Part shown: in pieces, positions 46,144 through 57,292 of the stretch
How the letters are laid out: every line of letters starts with the position of its first letter
Numbering within the stretch: position 1 is the stretch's first letter
Assembly (NCBI GenBank): GCA_013368325.1
Contig: JAACJK010000121.1
Span: forward strand, 1-64,000
Reading direction: 5' to 3'
From: Ephemerocybe angulata
Taxonomy: Eukaryota > Basidiomycota > Agaricomycetes > Agaricales > Psathyrellaceae
DNA length: 64,000 bases
Notes under the pieces: generated by a model
What the model was told of the DNA's origin: nothing
Databases searched by the model: none
Seen by the model: only the letters and a program-made list of their open reading frames with translations
Position numbers and translations under genes: made by a program

Positions 46144-46261
46144 CTTGTTGGATACGAATGTCGCAAACGCTCAAATACACGCGGACTTTGCCCTGGAGTC
46201 TTTTAAAAATTTGAAGGAAGTACAATCCCGCTTTGGCTTGGCATCAGATGTATATATTTAG
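46144..46261 (+). pseudogene. KDZ-linked small protein 2, 3' part
   Basis: 38 codons in frame with the fragment ending at 40217 (LLDTNVANAQIHADFAL) and stop TAG at 46259-46261. Too short to be seen on its own. It ends 43 bp from the stop of the convergent oxygenase gene. Confidence 0.75.
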
Positions 46262-46304
46262 ATCCTTATGAACCGCACGAACGACGGCCTGTCAATGAAG
46301 CCTG

Positions 46305-47864
46305 CTAATGATCCCTCTCAGCAGGAAGTCCATGCTTTTGACAGAGCTCTGCCGCGGTCGGGAGATGAACTTCCGCATATGAGGACAGCGCACCGTGTCC
46401 GACATTTGGCTTGAAGTAGCACGCAATGCAGATACGATCCCCATGTGTCTGGCTTGCCCCATGTTCAAAGAGATAGCCGGGAAGGAAAAATCCAGTACCT
46501 GGGTTGTACGCAAAGCGGGCGCTCAGGAGTGGGACTTCAAATCTTCCGTCGCGATGTTCGCCAAAAACAGCCAGAAAATCGAAGAGCAACTTTCCGCCAC
46601 GCGAGTCCCGATGGAAAGGCGACTCCCGGTTAGATATGAGATCAAACCCCGTGAACGGGGTAGACCACTGCTCAAATAGCTCCAACATGAGCTCCCTATG
46701 GTTACAGTCAGCCCTTCCAGTATAGAGTTCGATTAGGACCTGGAGTTGCATCTTGAAAAGTCGGGGGTGGACGAGCGACAAGGCGGTTCCGATTAGGGCG
46801 TTAACTTCGGTAAGCGAGGAGATAAATGCCTTGGCACCATTTCTGTCTCCTTTCTGAGGTGGGCCTGAAGGACATGGACTCGCGTTGGTACTCTAGAACG
46901 AAGGGATCTGTCAGCGCTTTGGGGAGACCCTGGAATGCGACTCAACCCACGTTATGGCCTTGCCCATACCACGCAATGCTCATATTGGCGTGCCCGCTGT
47001 TTAACGCAGAGTCGGGTGCGCCTTGAAATGTCGTCATGTCCTCACGCCAATTTTGGCTTGATCCGTCAATCCGAATCGGGCTTTGGGGATGGGCCGTAAG
47101 TTCCTTGACAGCGTCATAAACCTGCCGCTATTGACCGACCATCAGCGACAATGGTCACATAATTAGGTTAGACAACTAGGTTAGACGTACGCAACGCTGT
47201 CGGGTAAATAGCCCGGGAAGATACCACGCGACAACAACGCCCGACCGGTCAATAAACACCATCGGCTTCTCAAACAGTTGCGCGGTTCCCGTCCCGTCTT
47301 CCTTCGGCGCGAATGGGCCTCTGAAATGCTCTCTTAACTGTTCGGACTTGGTCTTTGAGGTGCTCGACCGAAGCTTGTCCAGGATGTTGTCGGTAGAATA
47401 GGATAAATGTACTGAAATAAAATTGGTTGCAGCGGCCTGTCTACAGGGCATTAATGGATGTACGAACCTTGTTGGCCCCATGCTTCGCGTATGCGGCCGA
47501 CCATCTTCTCCAATTCGGCGCGAATGTGGTATGGAATCTCAATGTCTGAATCCACGGCAGGTCCTTTGCCTGTGGCCTCGTGTAGAAGACTTTGCGCATA
47601 GTCGGAGCAGAGACGGCAGAATCGCAACCCGGATGGTAAGTCTTCGTCGCCCATTCCGTGTGCGTGTCGGTAGCTCGGCGGGGCCTGTCCAAACTTTAGA
47701 AAATATCGCCGCTCTTTTTTATGGCTCAACGTTGGAATGAACATGTGGGAAGCGCAAGGCTCCCTCCTACCCGACGTCCTACCGAAATGAAAACGGGGTG
47801 CGCAGGGAAGCGACCCTTTGATGGCATCCCGGACCCGGCGTACTACCGCTCTTATGTCTTGCAC
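46305..47864 (-). CDS. Tet/JBP-like 2-oxoglutarate/Fe(II) oxygenase, intact
   Basis: Model: 47864-47468, 47411-47191, 47127-46947, 46864-46305; 452 aa with consistent phases. The catalytic core is in the last exon: iron ligands in FHRDSRGG (His about 350, Asp about 352) and EHGASQ (His about 399), then a 2-oxoglutarate-binding Arg in GDRICIACYF (about 408). ISNRESPFHRD and LPGYLFEHG match the fungal Tet-like pattern I know. TET/JBP enzymes oxidise 5-methylcytosine or thymine in DNA, and a Coprinopsis TET acts on 5-methylcytosine; activity of this copy is inferred. In basidiomycetes these genes are often carried by KDZ transposons, which fits the neighbour at 34688. The 46946 donor (GTTGAG) and the start are the least sure points. 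Convergent with the split gene ending at 46261. Confidence 0.8.
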
Positions 47865-48399
47865 CGACTTACCATATACCGCACAGCGACACTGCCGCCA
47901 AGAGCATACCGTACCGACAATCCTTACTATACTTATGCCGCACGCCGCTCATCACGGTTTCCGTTCTCGGCCATATTAGGCCAACCGAGCCGCTTTTGGT
48001 ATGTCAGGGTGGCTCAGGTGAGCCATTGCGATGGCATCGGCCCAAGTGAGCCATACCGGCCATGCCATTGACTGACCCAAGTGAGATCTGGCGATCCATC
48101 GGAAATGGCCCATCATGCCACTCACTTAGGCCATCACCATGTCCCATGGGTGCTGACCACCCTGTGTTCGATGAGATTGAGGGCACGGCGGAGGCGGATT
48201 ACTGGATAGCGCGTTTTGCGCGCATGTCCGATTCATGCCGGGTGAGTTCGCGTGTCGAATTAGGGTTTGTTGGGTGGAGTGCGGAGGTCTTGGTGGGGAG
48301 ATGGAGACCTTGGCGGTGTGCGAGATCTCGGGGGTTGGGGGTATAAGAGGTGGAGGGCGAACCGGTGAGTTTCCCATCATCCCCTCCTCAACGGGATTC
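47865..48399. other. Region beyond the oxygenase gene, with short repeated phrases
   Basis: Contains recurring CCCAAGTGAG(CCAT/AT) and GCCAT phrases between 48010 and 48130. Such subterminal repeats are common at transposon ends, so the right end of the KDZ element may lie here, but I found no matching inverted copy near 34 kb. Confidence 0.35.
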
Positions 48400-51122
48400 C
48401 TCCTTCCCTCAATCACTTTCCTCACAACTACTCGCTCTCATTGCGGTCCTCGTCGCTTGACTGGATTTGCTCTCGTCTGCTGAGATGAGGTTGGCGTCGT
48501 TCTTGGTGAGTTTTTCATACCTCGTCGTCGTCGTCGATCGCTCATGCTCGTTGCATGCTCGCCTCTCTTCAGCTGTCAGTCGCGATATTTCTTTTCCGCG
48601 CTCTTGAGAACCGTCTGACCTCAAGTCTTCACCCAACTCGTAGACAGTTCTAACGTCAAACACTTCTGGTAAGTACTTCTTTGCTTTATCTATTCTTCCC
48701 TTCCAATTTATTGACGTTTCTCTCCCTTTCGCAGTTCCCTCACCTCACGATCGCTCCTTCGCTATCCAATTACACCGAAGGTAAGTGTATTCTAGCAGAT
48801 CTTCGCTCTCAGTAGGTTCTCACTTCTATTCATCGGGCGTTGCATCGATACCTTTCCCTTGTTACTCTCCTTCCAATTACTGACCTTCTCTTTCCGTTTC
48901 GTAGTCATACCGATCACACAAACATTGGGGCTCAACTGAAAGTAAGTGTAGTCATTTCTCCTGCGATATAGCGTACATTTCATTGACTACCATAGTATTC
49001 ACAGGTCTGTCGGCAAAGACTTCGCGGCCGGTTCTCTTGACGGTTGACTTATCGAGAACCTCCCGGCTCTCAGTCGCCGGTTTACATTCAAGCAAAGGTA
49101 AGTCTATTCCCGGCTACGCTAATACATCACTACTGTTACTAACTACCCTTCTCCTATATCCTCCTATCGCCGTGTGCCGCGCAGGCCAACTCTCGAACGG
49201 TAAGTCATTCTACTTAGCAGGTATCCACGTTCACTTACCGTATGTTCAACCCATCAAGCCCTCGCTCGCAAACCCACGCACGGCGAGCCTACCGCGCTAC
49301 ACGTCGCCGTCAGCTTGAACGAATGCCACGAAATCTGGGGAACACGGTGAGTACGTTTCGGCACACTAGTGGAAGGCGAGAAGGCTCACCGAACTGTGCC
49401 AGACGCGGTCAGTCTCAGTCCCCCGGCGAATCACCCTCGAATCGGTACCGTCGTCGTAATCGTAACCGTTGTCTTCGCCGTTTCGTGGTTATCATTAACC
49501 CTGGACGACACTCTACGGTGAGCTTATCATTTAACAACATATCTATGCCGGGTTGACTCACCTTGCATCGCTAGACTTCGCCCCACGCGGATGCCGTCGT
49601 CGCCGTCGTCGCTCGTAAGGACTATGGCTACGATTGTGCTGGTAAGTCTATCAGTTCCGTTGCATCGCAACAGAGAAGCTGACTCACGTTTAACCATTCG
49701 TCTCTGCTCCAGACGCCACCGCCCTCAACGTCATCCGTCGTGCAGCGTCGGTGGCGCAGTAGCAGTAACCAGTTCGCCCATCGGCGCGCAGGTCGCGTTC
49801 TCGAAGGTCGGGCCCAAGCACAAGGCTAAGCAAACTCTTGATTCGCACCGCGTCGGCTCGTTGCGATGTTCGTTCGCCTTGAGCTCGGTAGTATCCCCCG
49901 ACGTGCCCATCCATATCCGTTCGTTTGCGCAGCCCCATCCTACGCAGGCAGACTCGCGTTTCCCGTTTCCTCCGGTTCTGGCTGCTCGGCTCGTGGTCGC
50001 AGGTGCGCGAAGTGCTGGTGCTGCTCGTGTTGTGAGGCGCGGCGCGGGGCGAGTGAACTGTCGCCGACTGCCGATGTACTCGTGCGTGTTCGGGGTGTGT
50101 GTGTTTGCTGGAAGTTGGGTTTATTTGCGAGCGGGCGGCCAGGGGGTGGATGTGAAGCGCTTGGATGGAACGTGAGTTTGCAGTCATTGGAGAAGCCGAA
50201 TGAGAACTCACTAGCCTGATAGCGCTGTCTGTCGGCGCGTTTCGTTCGGTTCTGGCTGGCCCGGTGCTCGCAGTTGCGCGAGGTGCCCGTCGAGCTCCGG
50301 GCGATGGGTGTCTTGATCGAAGGCGAGTGAATGGTCGCAGACGGCTGATGCACTTGGGTTTGGGCGTGCGTGCGTGTGCGGGGAATTGGGATTCACAAGT
50401 AGGCGTGAGGCGATTGAATGATGGATCTTCTAGCAAACGTGAGTTTGTGTTCATCAGGGTAGAGCCGTCTGAGGACTCACCGTGTGAGCTGCCGCTAACC
50501 TGTCCTCGCGCCAAGGTGCAGACTTGGAAGCCTGGCGTCGGGCGCTCTGGCACTGCCCGACCATCGGAGATGTGCGATTGCGCGGCCCTACGTGTGTCGA
50601 AGCAAAACTTTGGAGGCATGGCGATGCCGGTCGACCGCCGATTTGGGATCTAACTAGTTGGAGGTCGGGTGGTGCTCGTAGATGTCGGATATGTAGATTA
50701 GAATCACGTACATCGTTGTGTAGCGTGGCGGCGCGACGGCAATGAGCAAGAGTAGGGGGGACGGGCGCTGGAGACGGGCGAGACGAGGGATCTGGGGTGC
50801 TGGCGGTCGAGCACGAAGGGGCCGCGCAGCGAATGAGAGCTACTGAGCCGGGCAGCCTTGCGTCGAAAACGGGTCCAGGGAGCCAATCACAGCGGTCGGC
50901 GCATCAGGGCAGCCGCTGCGAGGCGTGCAGATGCGAGCAGACAGGGCGAGAGGGCGCAGTGGTGGACTTGAAGGGGAGGGACTGTGCAGGTGCGGTGCCA
51001 AACAGACGCCGCGGCCTTTGCCGAAGAAGGCGCAGACAAACAGCACACAACAGTTGCATCGACGACGAGCAGCACCTCGTCGTCCCCTCTAACGACCAGG
51101 CTATCTCACACCAGCGGACACG
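48400..51122 (+). other. Intron/micro-exon array (array 2) and upstream region of ChAPs copy 1
   Basis: Between 48669 and 49712 seven intervals have canonical ends and branch-like sites: 48669-48734, 48781-48904, 48942-49004, 49098-49184, 49347-49402, 49518-49574 and 49642-49712. They separate micro-exons of 37-160 nt. No frame is open across them. Two copies of the GTGCTCGCAGTTGCGCGAG module or variant lie at 49990 and 50263. The last 400 bp before 51123 are nearly the same as before copy 2 and probably hold the ChAPs promoter. Confidence 0.55.
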
Positions 51123-53860
51123 ATGGCCATACCGCCCGAGGTCCTGTACAAGGACATCCCAGAGCTATTCGAGGTGAGCCCCGTCTGCGCTGTTACTGGC
51201 CATGCCTGATGACGTTCATAGATCGACCTCGGAGAGGCGTTGACGGCGCGGACGGAGGCTCTGTGTACGTGGCCGCGCGATCGCACTTGGACCTTGGGTG
51301 ACTGACGGTTGTACAGCGACGTTTAGAGAGTTAGGACCGCCGGATCTGTGCCATGTTGTGAAGAGCACCGGGCGGACTGGGCAACGCGATGTACGCACAG
51401 CAGTGGAATGCGCGTGGATGTACCTCTGACATGGCGCAGCTAGGATCCTATCACTACGTGTCGGGCGTGGATGCGTCGTCTTCAGCGTCGTTGGCGGCCT
51501 ACATCAACTCCCTCACGTACGCCATCGAGGAGAATTCGGCGTGGTTTTCGAGCACGGCAAAGTGGAAAGTCAGGAACGGGTGCTACTGGTGCGTTCTGCT
51601 TGGATAACACGTCATATCATCCCCTCATCTCGGACCCAGCTGCTTCAACGCCTTCTCGCGCGTCGACATGCGCGTAGACGTTAAGATTCCTGGAGGCGTC
51701 AACGCGTACGTCATAGACCTACGAGGCGAAAGGTACGCATCATCTCTTCAATCCGCGTGGACCGACTGGCATGGAAGTTCGCGAACCTGAGGTTCGAGGT
51801 TCGAGGTCCGCGGTTCGACTTCCGCAAATTTAAGGGATGTTTCGTTGTGCTGGGGCCGTCGTTATGCTTTGCTGCGAGAACTGATACGCGATTCCGGTTC
51901 TCGATTGCAGAACCAGCTCTGGAGCTGGTTCTGCAGATGGCGGTTCTCGCCTCCAGAACTGTTTCAAGTACTGACCTGCTGAGAACTGGCACCAGAATCG
52001 GAGGTTTGACGCCTGGAAAGACATTCTGAAAGAGACGTCGGGAACCACTAAGATGGATGTTGTCGGATGGAAAGACGTGGGCACCCTGAAACGCTTTTGT
52101 TCTGGTATATTGCGGACCTCGAACCTCGAACCTGCGTGCCAGTCGGTCCGGTATTCTGCAATCCGCACACGCCATTAAGCCCCCACCTCCACAGACACGA
52201 AGCGACGCCCGAAATCTGGCAAGAAACCTACGTCTCCGCCCTCCTGCGCGCCATCCTCTACTCGGACGACCCCACCTACACCCTCGAGGCCTACCGCAAG
52301 CTCGACCCCATCACCAACGCGGAAGGCGAGCTGCGCTTCCTCCAGGCCGCCGAGGCGCTGTTCTCGAAGGGCTGGCAAGTCGGTTCGGACCCCGAGATCC
52401 AGGTCGCGACCGTCGTGTCCAACCACTTGACCGCCGGCATTATGAAGTACTTTGGCGACAGCGGGCGCTACCAACAGGCTGCGAACATGTTCGAAAAGAT
52501 TATGGTGCACGAGCCTGAAGTGTCGTCGCTTCTCGCGCGCAGTTACATCGGAATGAGTGAGTCGTTCGAATATTTATAGGACAGGAATTGACGACGTACA
52601 GATGAGGAAGTGAAGGCTGTCCAGATCATCGCCAACGCCATGAAGGAGACGCCGCAATCCTACACCCTCCTCCACGCACAGTGCGACTTCCTCCGCACAA
52701 AAGGCAAGTACGAATGGGCCGTCAAGCTCGCGCGCCAAGCCGTCAACTGCGCCCCAAGCGAGTTCGTAACCTGGGAAAAGCTCACCGATCTCTACATCGA
52801 CCTGGGGCAATACGATTCAGCCCTCCTCACCCTCAACTCCTGCCCCATGTTCACCTTCAACGGCCGGGACGCCCACCGCACGCTCCCCGTCGCCAAAATC
52901 CACCTCCCCTTCACCCGCGCCATCGGCGAGATCCTGCCCGAGCGCACCAAGACCGAAGACGACGAGGCCGACCCCGCGCTCCAACGCCTCCCCGCGCCCG
53001 GCCTTCGAGGAACGTGGGCCCGCGCGTACAGTTTGCTCACACGGCTGGTGGCGCAGATCGGGTGGGACGAGCTGTTGAAGACGCGGAGCAGCGTTTTTGT
53101 TATGGAGGAGGAGTACCGGATGCAGAAGGCGCAGGGGGATATTAAGCAGGTTGGAGGGAATGGGCATGCGGCGAGTGGGAGTAGGGGGGTTATACATGAG
53201 GATGGGACGGTCGTGCAGGATGACAAGGCGAGTACGCGCGGGATCATTGCGCCGCCCAGTCCTGAGCCGAGCGAGGTGCCCACGATCAAGGTCTCTAGCC
53301 ACAGCGTCGACTTGAGTGCGGATCCGAAGGGCAAGGCGCGGGCGAAGGTCGAGGAGGACGCGGAGGAAGGCGATATCGTCGCAACGCCCTCGCATCTGCG
53401 CAACGGTGTCAGTGCGCTGGTGGAGAAGCCCGTGCAGGCGGCGGGGGAGGACAAGCAGGACTCGAGCGACATCACAGCCGTCGCGCAGGCGGAGCCCTTC
53501 TCCTTCAGCAACAAGCGGCTGTGCGAGCGGTGGCTCGACAACCTCTTCATGGTGCTCTACGAGGACCTGCGCGTGTGGACGATCTTCCGCGCGGAGGTCG
53601 CGCATTTCAAGACGCAGCATGTGGCGTACCGCAAGACGGGGATGGAGTGGGAGATTTTGGGGGACTTGGGCGTAAGGCTGCATCATAAGGAGGAGGCGAA
53701 GGAGGCGTATCAGAGGTGTTTGGATGGGACGCGGTACTCGGTGAAGCCGTGGGCGAGGCTGATGGAGATGTATGCGGAGGAGGGGGATATTACGAGGGCG
53801 ATTAGGGTTGCTGCAGTGTATAATATCAATGAATATACCGATTTTCTGGCTCCAAGTTGA
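51123..53860 (+). CDS. Chs5-Arf1-binding protein (ChAPs, Bud7/Bch1 type), copy 1
   Basis: Model: 51123-51173, 51222-51264, 51317-51390, 51440-51588, 51640-51732, 52195-52556, 52602-53860; 676 aa with consistent phases. Family features: the N-terminal MAIPPEVLYKDIPELFE, the early domain with YHYVSGVDASSSASL, then TPR-like helical repeats (AEALFSKGWQVGSDPEIQV, GRYQQAANMFEKIMVHEPE, GKYEWAVKLARQAVNCAP), and a C-terminal part with VWTIFRAEVAHFKTQH. A low-complexity insert of about 130 residues splits the repeats. ChAPs bind Chs5 to form exomer, a coat at the trans-Golgi that exports cargo such as chitin synthase Chs3. Length is close to the yeast proteins. Odd points: the fifth intron holds a 402-bp insertion, and an intron present in copy 2 is missing here. 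Confidence 0.87.
51757..52158. mobile_element. MITE-like insertion in a ChAPs intron, 8-bp duplication
   Basis: Absent from the matching 52-nt intron of copy 2. Flanked by CAATCCGC (51749-51756 and 52159-52166). Ends share GGACCGACTGGCA in inverted orientation with unequal outer tips, so the terminal repeat is imperfect. A perfect internal palindrome lies at 51907-51934 (arms GCAGAACCAGCT). Eight-base duplications fit hAT-type elements. No coding capacity. Confidence 0.7.
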
Positions 53861-54599
53861 CGGTGAGGATGATTTATGCTTCTCAATGTAGATTGAGCCT
53901 GACTATCCTACGCAGATTGCTCGTGTGAGTGTTGATCTATTGATGAGGTGCTCCCATTGCTGATCTATGCTTGCTCGCTGTGATGCGCTCGTCGGGAATG
54001 CCCTTTTATAGCTGGAAAGTTTCCTTTTGGGGTAAAAAAGACGAAAAAAGCGCTAACTTAAACACTCTATCTAATACATTCAGGCTCTTCAGAACGGTCT
54101 ACCCATACATTGCCCGTGAATACAAGTCCTGTTGAAGAACATGCAGCGCACGGGCATAGTATAGCTCGGGGTCACAGCTCACCCTTCGCTGGGGAATGCA
54201 AAGGATTCCGTCCAGCTTATATACACCCTCACGGCGCACGGACCTTTGACGTGGCCAAACTGCCAAGGGAGCAACCGGGCATTCCGGCTGCCACAGGTGT
54301 GTCCTTTTCCGATTCGCCTCCGAGTCCCTCGCGCCTGGAGTCAATAACCAGTCCAGGTGGCGCTGGATTGATTATTGACTCCAGGCAGCCGGTAAGATTG
54401 CTAACACTTTTACTGTCCTTGGTGTCGTTGTATTGCATTCCCTTTCTTTCTCCCTTTACCAGAAATTGAATGCTAACATGTCTTACCTTTAGATCATGTG
54501 CGTTGAAGGGACTTGGTTGGAGGAGGGGAGAAAGAGTAATTATGTAGACCCCTGTATGTACGTACAACGGTTCCCAGCCCCGGCTTAATGAAATCAAGT
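53861..54599. other. Downstream region of ChAPs copy 1 with a strong hairpin
   Basis: No gene. At 54334-54385, CCTGGAGTCAATAA pairs perfectly with its reverse complement across a 24-base loop. Could be a tiny MITE remnant or a 3'-end structure; nothing else recognised. Confidence 0.5.
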
Positions 54600-56640
54600 T
54601 ATTCTCGGCGCGTTGCTCGAATCTCGATGAGCCGAGTTGGTGAATTCATGCTCCGATTATTCTTGGGTAACGGTTTACCCCTCGATTCATTCTGACTTCT
54701 CCCACAACATGTGTCGTGGTCTGCGGCTGCCACGGTCACTCCATTTCCCTTCTACCTCCAACGTTGTGTCTGCGACTCCAGAACCTGCCTCAGCAACGAC
54801 GGACAAGGTTCGCACAATCGCCTCCATGCTCGTTCTATGGTGTGTCTTCATTTGCTTGACACGCAGCCGCTGACGGTCAAAGAAGAGGTCAGTCGTTCTG
54901 CGGACACTCCTAGCACACAGGTCGGTCTCGGTCTTCCCGCATGGCACTCCATGTTCAAACTGTTTTCTAAATGGTAAAGTATATTCCCAGCTTTGCGCCG
55001 ATCCGTTTCAGTGCTGAATATGACTTCCACAGCACATCGCCGCTCGGAAAAGGTTTCCCTCGCCGCAATCGTTGTTCCGCACGCTTCGAACCTAAACCCT
55101 GCACGTCCGTTTCCGGCCAATTTCCGGCCAACACCAATCCAGCTCGATTCCCAGACGAGCCACATCCCTCGACGGCCAGCGCCAATTCACCACGATTCCC
55201 CGGACGTTCGAAAATCGATTTCGATTTTCATACCTCACTGCAAGCTTGGCATCGGGCGCTCCTTGGGGCACTGGCTGAGGCAAAGCTAAGGTACGTCTAC
55301 GCCTCTTCGCTTTCGCGGCCAACGCTGAGGGTGTACATAGACCTCAAAACACCGTTTTCCGGACGCTCGAAAATCAATTTTCCAAACCTCAAGCTCGTTG
55401 TAGACTACAGGATGCTCACTGGGGCCGCCGAAGGTACGCTCACATCACTCCCACATATGCTTATGCACTGAGGGCATAGATAGCTCTCGCAGCGCCGGAC
55501 CTCCCATCTGACCCGTTTTTCGGACGCTCGAATATCAAATTTCGGAATCTCGAGCTCGCCGCACCCCTTGCGGCCAACGCCAATCAACCCCGATTCCCGG
55601 ACACTCGAAAATCACATTTTCAATCTCAAGGCTCGGCGTAGGCTGCGGGACCACTGCGGACGCTTCCTGAAGCAGCTGAAGGTACGTCCACGCCAGTTAT
55701 CTTTGAGTCAACATATTCTGAGGCACGGAGGGCGTCCATAGACGTCTCGACGCCGTTTCCCGGACCTCCAAAAATCGATTTTTCGCCCCTCTCGTCAAAT
55801 CTGCGCCGGTGAGCAATCTGAGCCCTGGGTTACGTCGCTCATATCTCTGATTCTGTTTTTCAAATGGCCCAGAAGCCCGTGCAATACTCGCAGACCGTAT
55901 AGGTAAGCCATTCTTGACTGGAATTCGCATTCGCCGCCTCTAATTTCAGCCACCTCCATCAGAAATATCCAACGCCGTCAGCGGCGAGTTGGCGGCGAGT
56001 GCCTGTCGCCATGCAGGTACGCTCTCCCAATTTCTCACTCGAGACTCCCGTCATCTCAACCTCATTAGGATGTCACCCCAAACACAGCTCGCCTCGCCGT
56101 CGCCCACACATTAGAACCCATTGATTCCGTGCCGGCTCGCTCTCATCCAGTCATTACCACACGGTAAGCCTTTTCATTTCGCTTCATCTACTTTCGTGAG
56201 TCCGGACTGAGTAAAAACTCTAATACATAGCGAAAACTCGACTCGGATGCGAACGTGAGTAGAGCAAATCTTTATCATTCCCATTCGGTACTAATCACAT
56301 CTTAAGTAGTGACGAGGTCAGCAGGATTGGCATCACGAGATCAGCGTGAGCAACTTACCAGGTCAGTCCGTAATGTTTTCCTGAGCTTTGCGCGGGCTGA
56401 CTCTGTCTAGATATGGATGGGTCCAAGGCCTTTTCCCCGGGAAAACACGTACGAGGCGCAAGCGCGAGCACTCCGGTACCTATGGTACGTCAACTCGATA
56501 TGGCAAAGCCGTTCATTAGCGCTCACGATTCTCTCGCTAGCCTCAGACAGCAACGCCGGATTACGAGCGATGGAAGGATTAAATTTACTTGATAGATGCC
56601 GATAGTATGGCATAAGTACGTACGTTAGATTTTAGCGGTG
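54600..56640 (+). other. Module array with intron-like intervals (array 3)
   Basis: A phrase of the type CCGGAC(G/A)CTCGAAAATC followed by an ATTTTC-like end occurs five times near 55200, 55360, 55520, 55597 and 55757, and CGGCCAACGCCAAT-like phrases near 55175, 55317 and 55570. Intervals such as 55288-onwards (GTACGTC...) and 55434-55480 (GTACGCTC...GCATAG) look like introns. No frame is open across the array. Confidence 0.45.
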
Positions 56641-57292
56641 AGTACCGAGCAAGGAACGGGGGTAAAGGGCAAGCGGAGCGCTCCCGCTGCCGTGAGCGTC
56701 GCAGGCCTGGAGTGTGCTTGCCGTCACAACCGCCATCGCCGCCTAGTCCTCCCAGCCCATCCGTCCCTCTCGCTTTCCACAATTAGGTTGAGCGAGCTGC
56801 GTAAGAGTGTAATGCTTATGTACATTACCCCCGTTACACTCGTCCCTGCGCTCTCGCGCGCGGGTACGCCGGAACGCTGTTCCTCTTCTCGGAATGAATA
56901 AATCACGCTTACTTGAATATCATCACACTTATGCAGACACCTCTGCACGGTAAAGCCACGTATACTCAGTGTTAAGGTCCGTAGAAAAATGGCGTGCTCT
57001 GCGAGGAAGCCCATTTCACGGCCAGGCCGATCGCATAATGAAGATTGAATGCCCGCGATGACGGGCGCTTATTTTGGCGCCAACGAACGGGGCGTGTTGC
57101 GCACATCCACAGCGAGTTGAACACACCAGAGTGCACTGAGAATCCTTTTGGTGTATACTAGGCTTACCCACGAGCTCTCCACTACCCTGCATGAGGCGAA
57201 TTTTCTCTCACACAGCCGGAATCTGGGGTCAAGGTCTCGTCCTCACACTGTTCGTTGCAACGCCGCCATTACACCACCTCTGGGATTCTAGA
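56641..57292. other. Non-coding stretch, nothing recognised
   Basis: Short frames only. Ends at the target duplication of the MITE at 57293. Confidence 0.35.

Larger units (their letters stand above)
48480..53860 (+). repeat. Segmental duplication, block A
   Basis: Array 2 plus ChAPs copy 1. Resembles 59340-64000 in the same order and orientation, offset about 10.9 kb. The left limit is gradual; the right limit of block B is outside the window. Confidence 0.85.

Noticed and set aside
33950..48300. Terminal inverted repeats of the KDZ element
   Set aside because: Compared the sequence around 34.0-34.7 kb with 47.9-48.3 kb on the opposite strand and found no convincing match; ends remain undefined.
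49690..50619. 309-codon minus-strand frame upstream of ChAPs copy 1
   Set aside because: Runs straight through well-formed plus-strand introns, and its composition (Arg/Ser/His/Pro/Thr-rich) is that of GC-biased noise; the equivalent frame in block B is broken.
51757..51830. Repeated GGTTCGAGG phrases as a possible tRNA T-arm
   Set aside because: No cloverleaf can be drawn; they belong to the arm of the MITE-like insertion.
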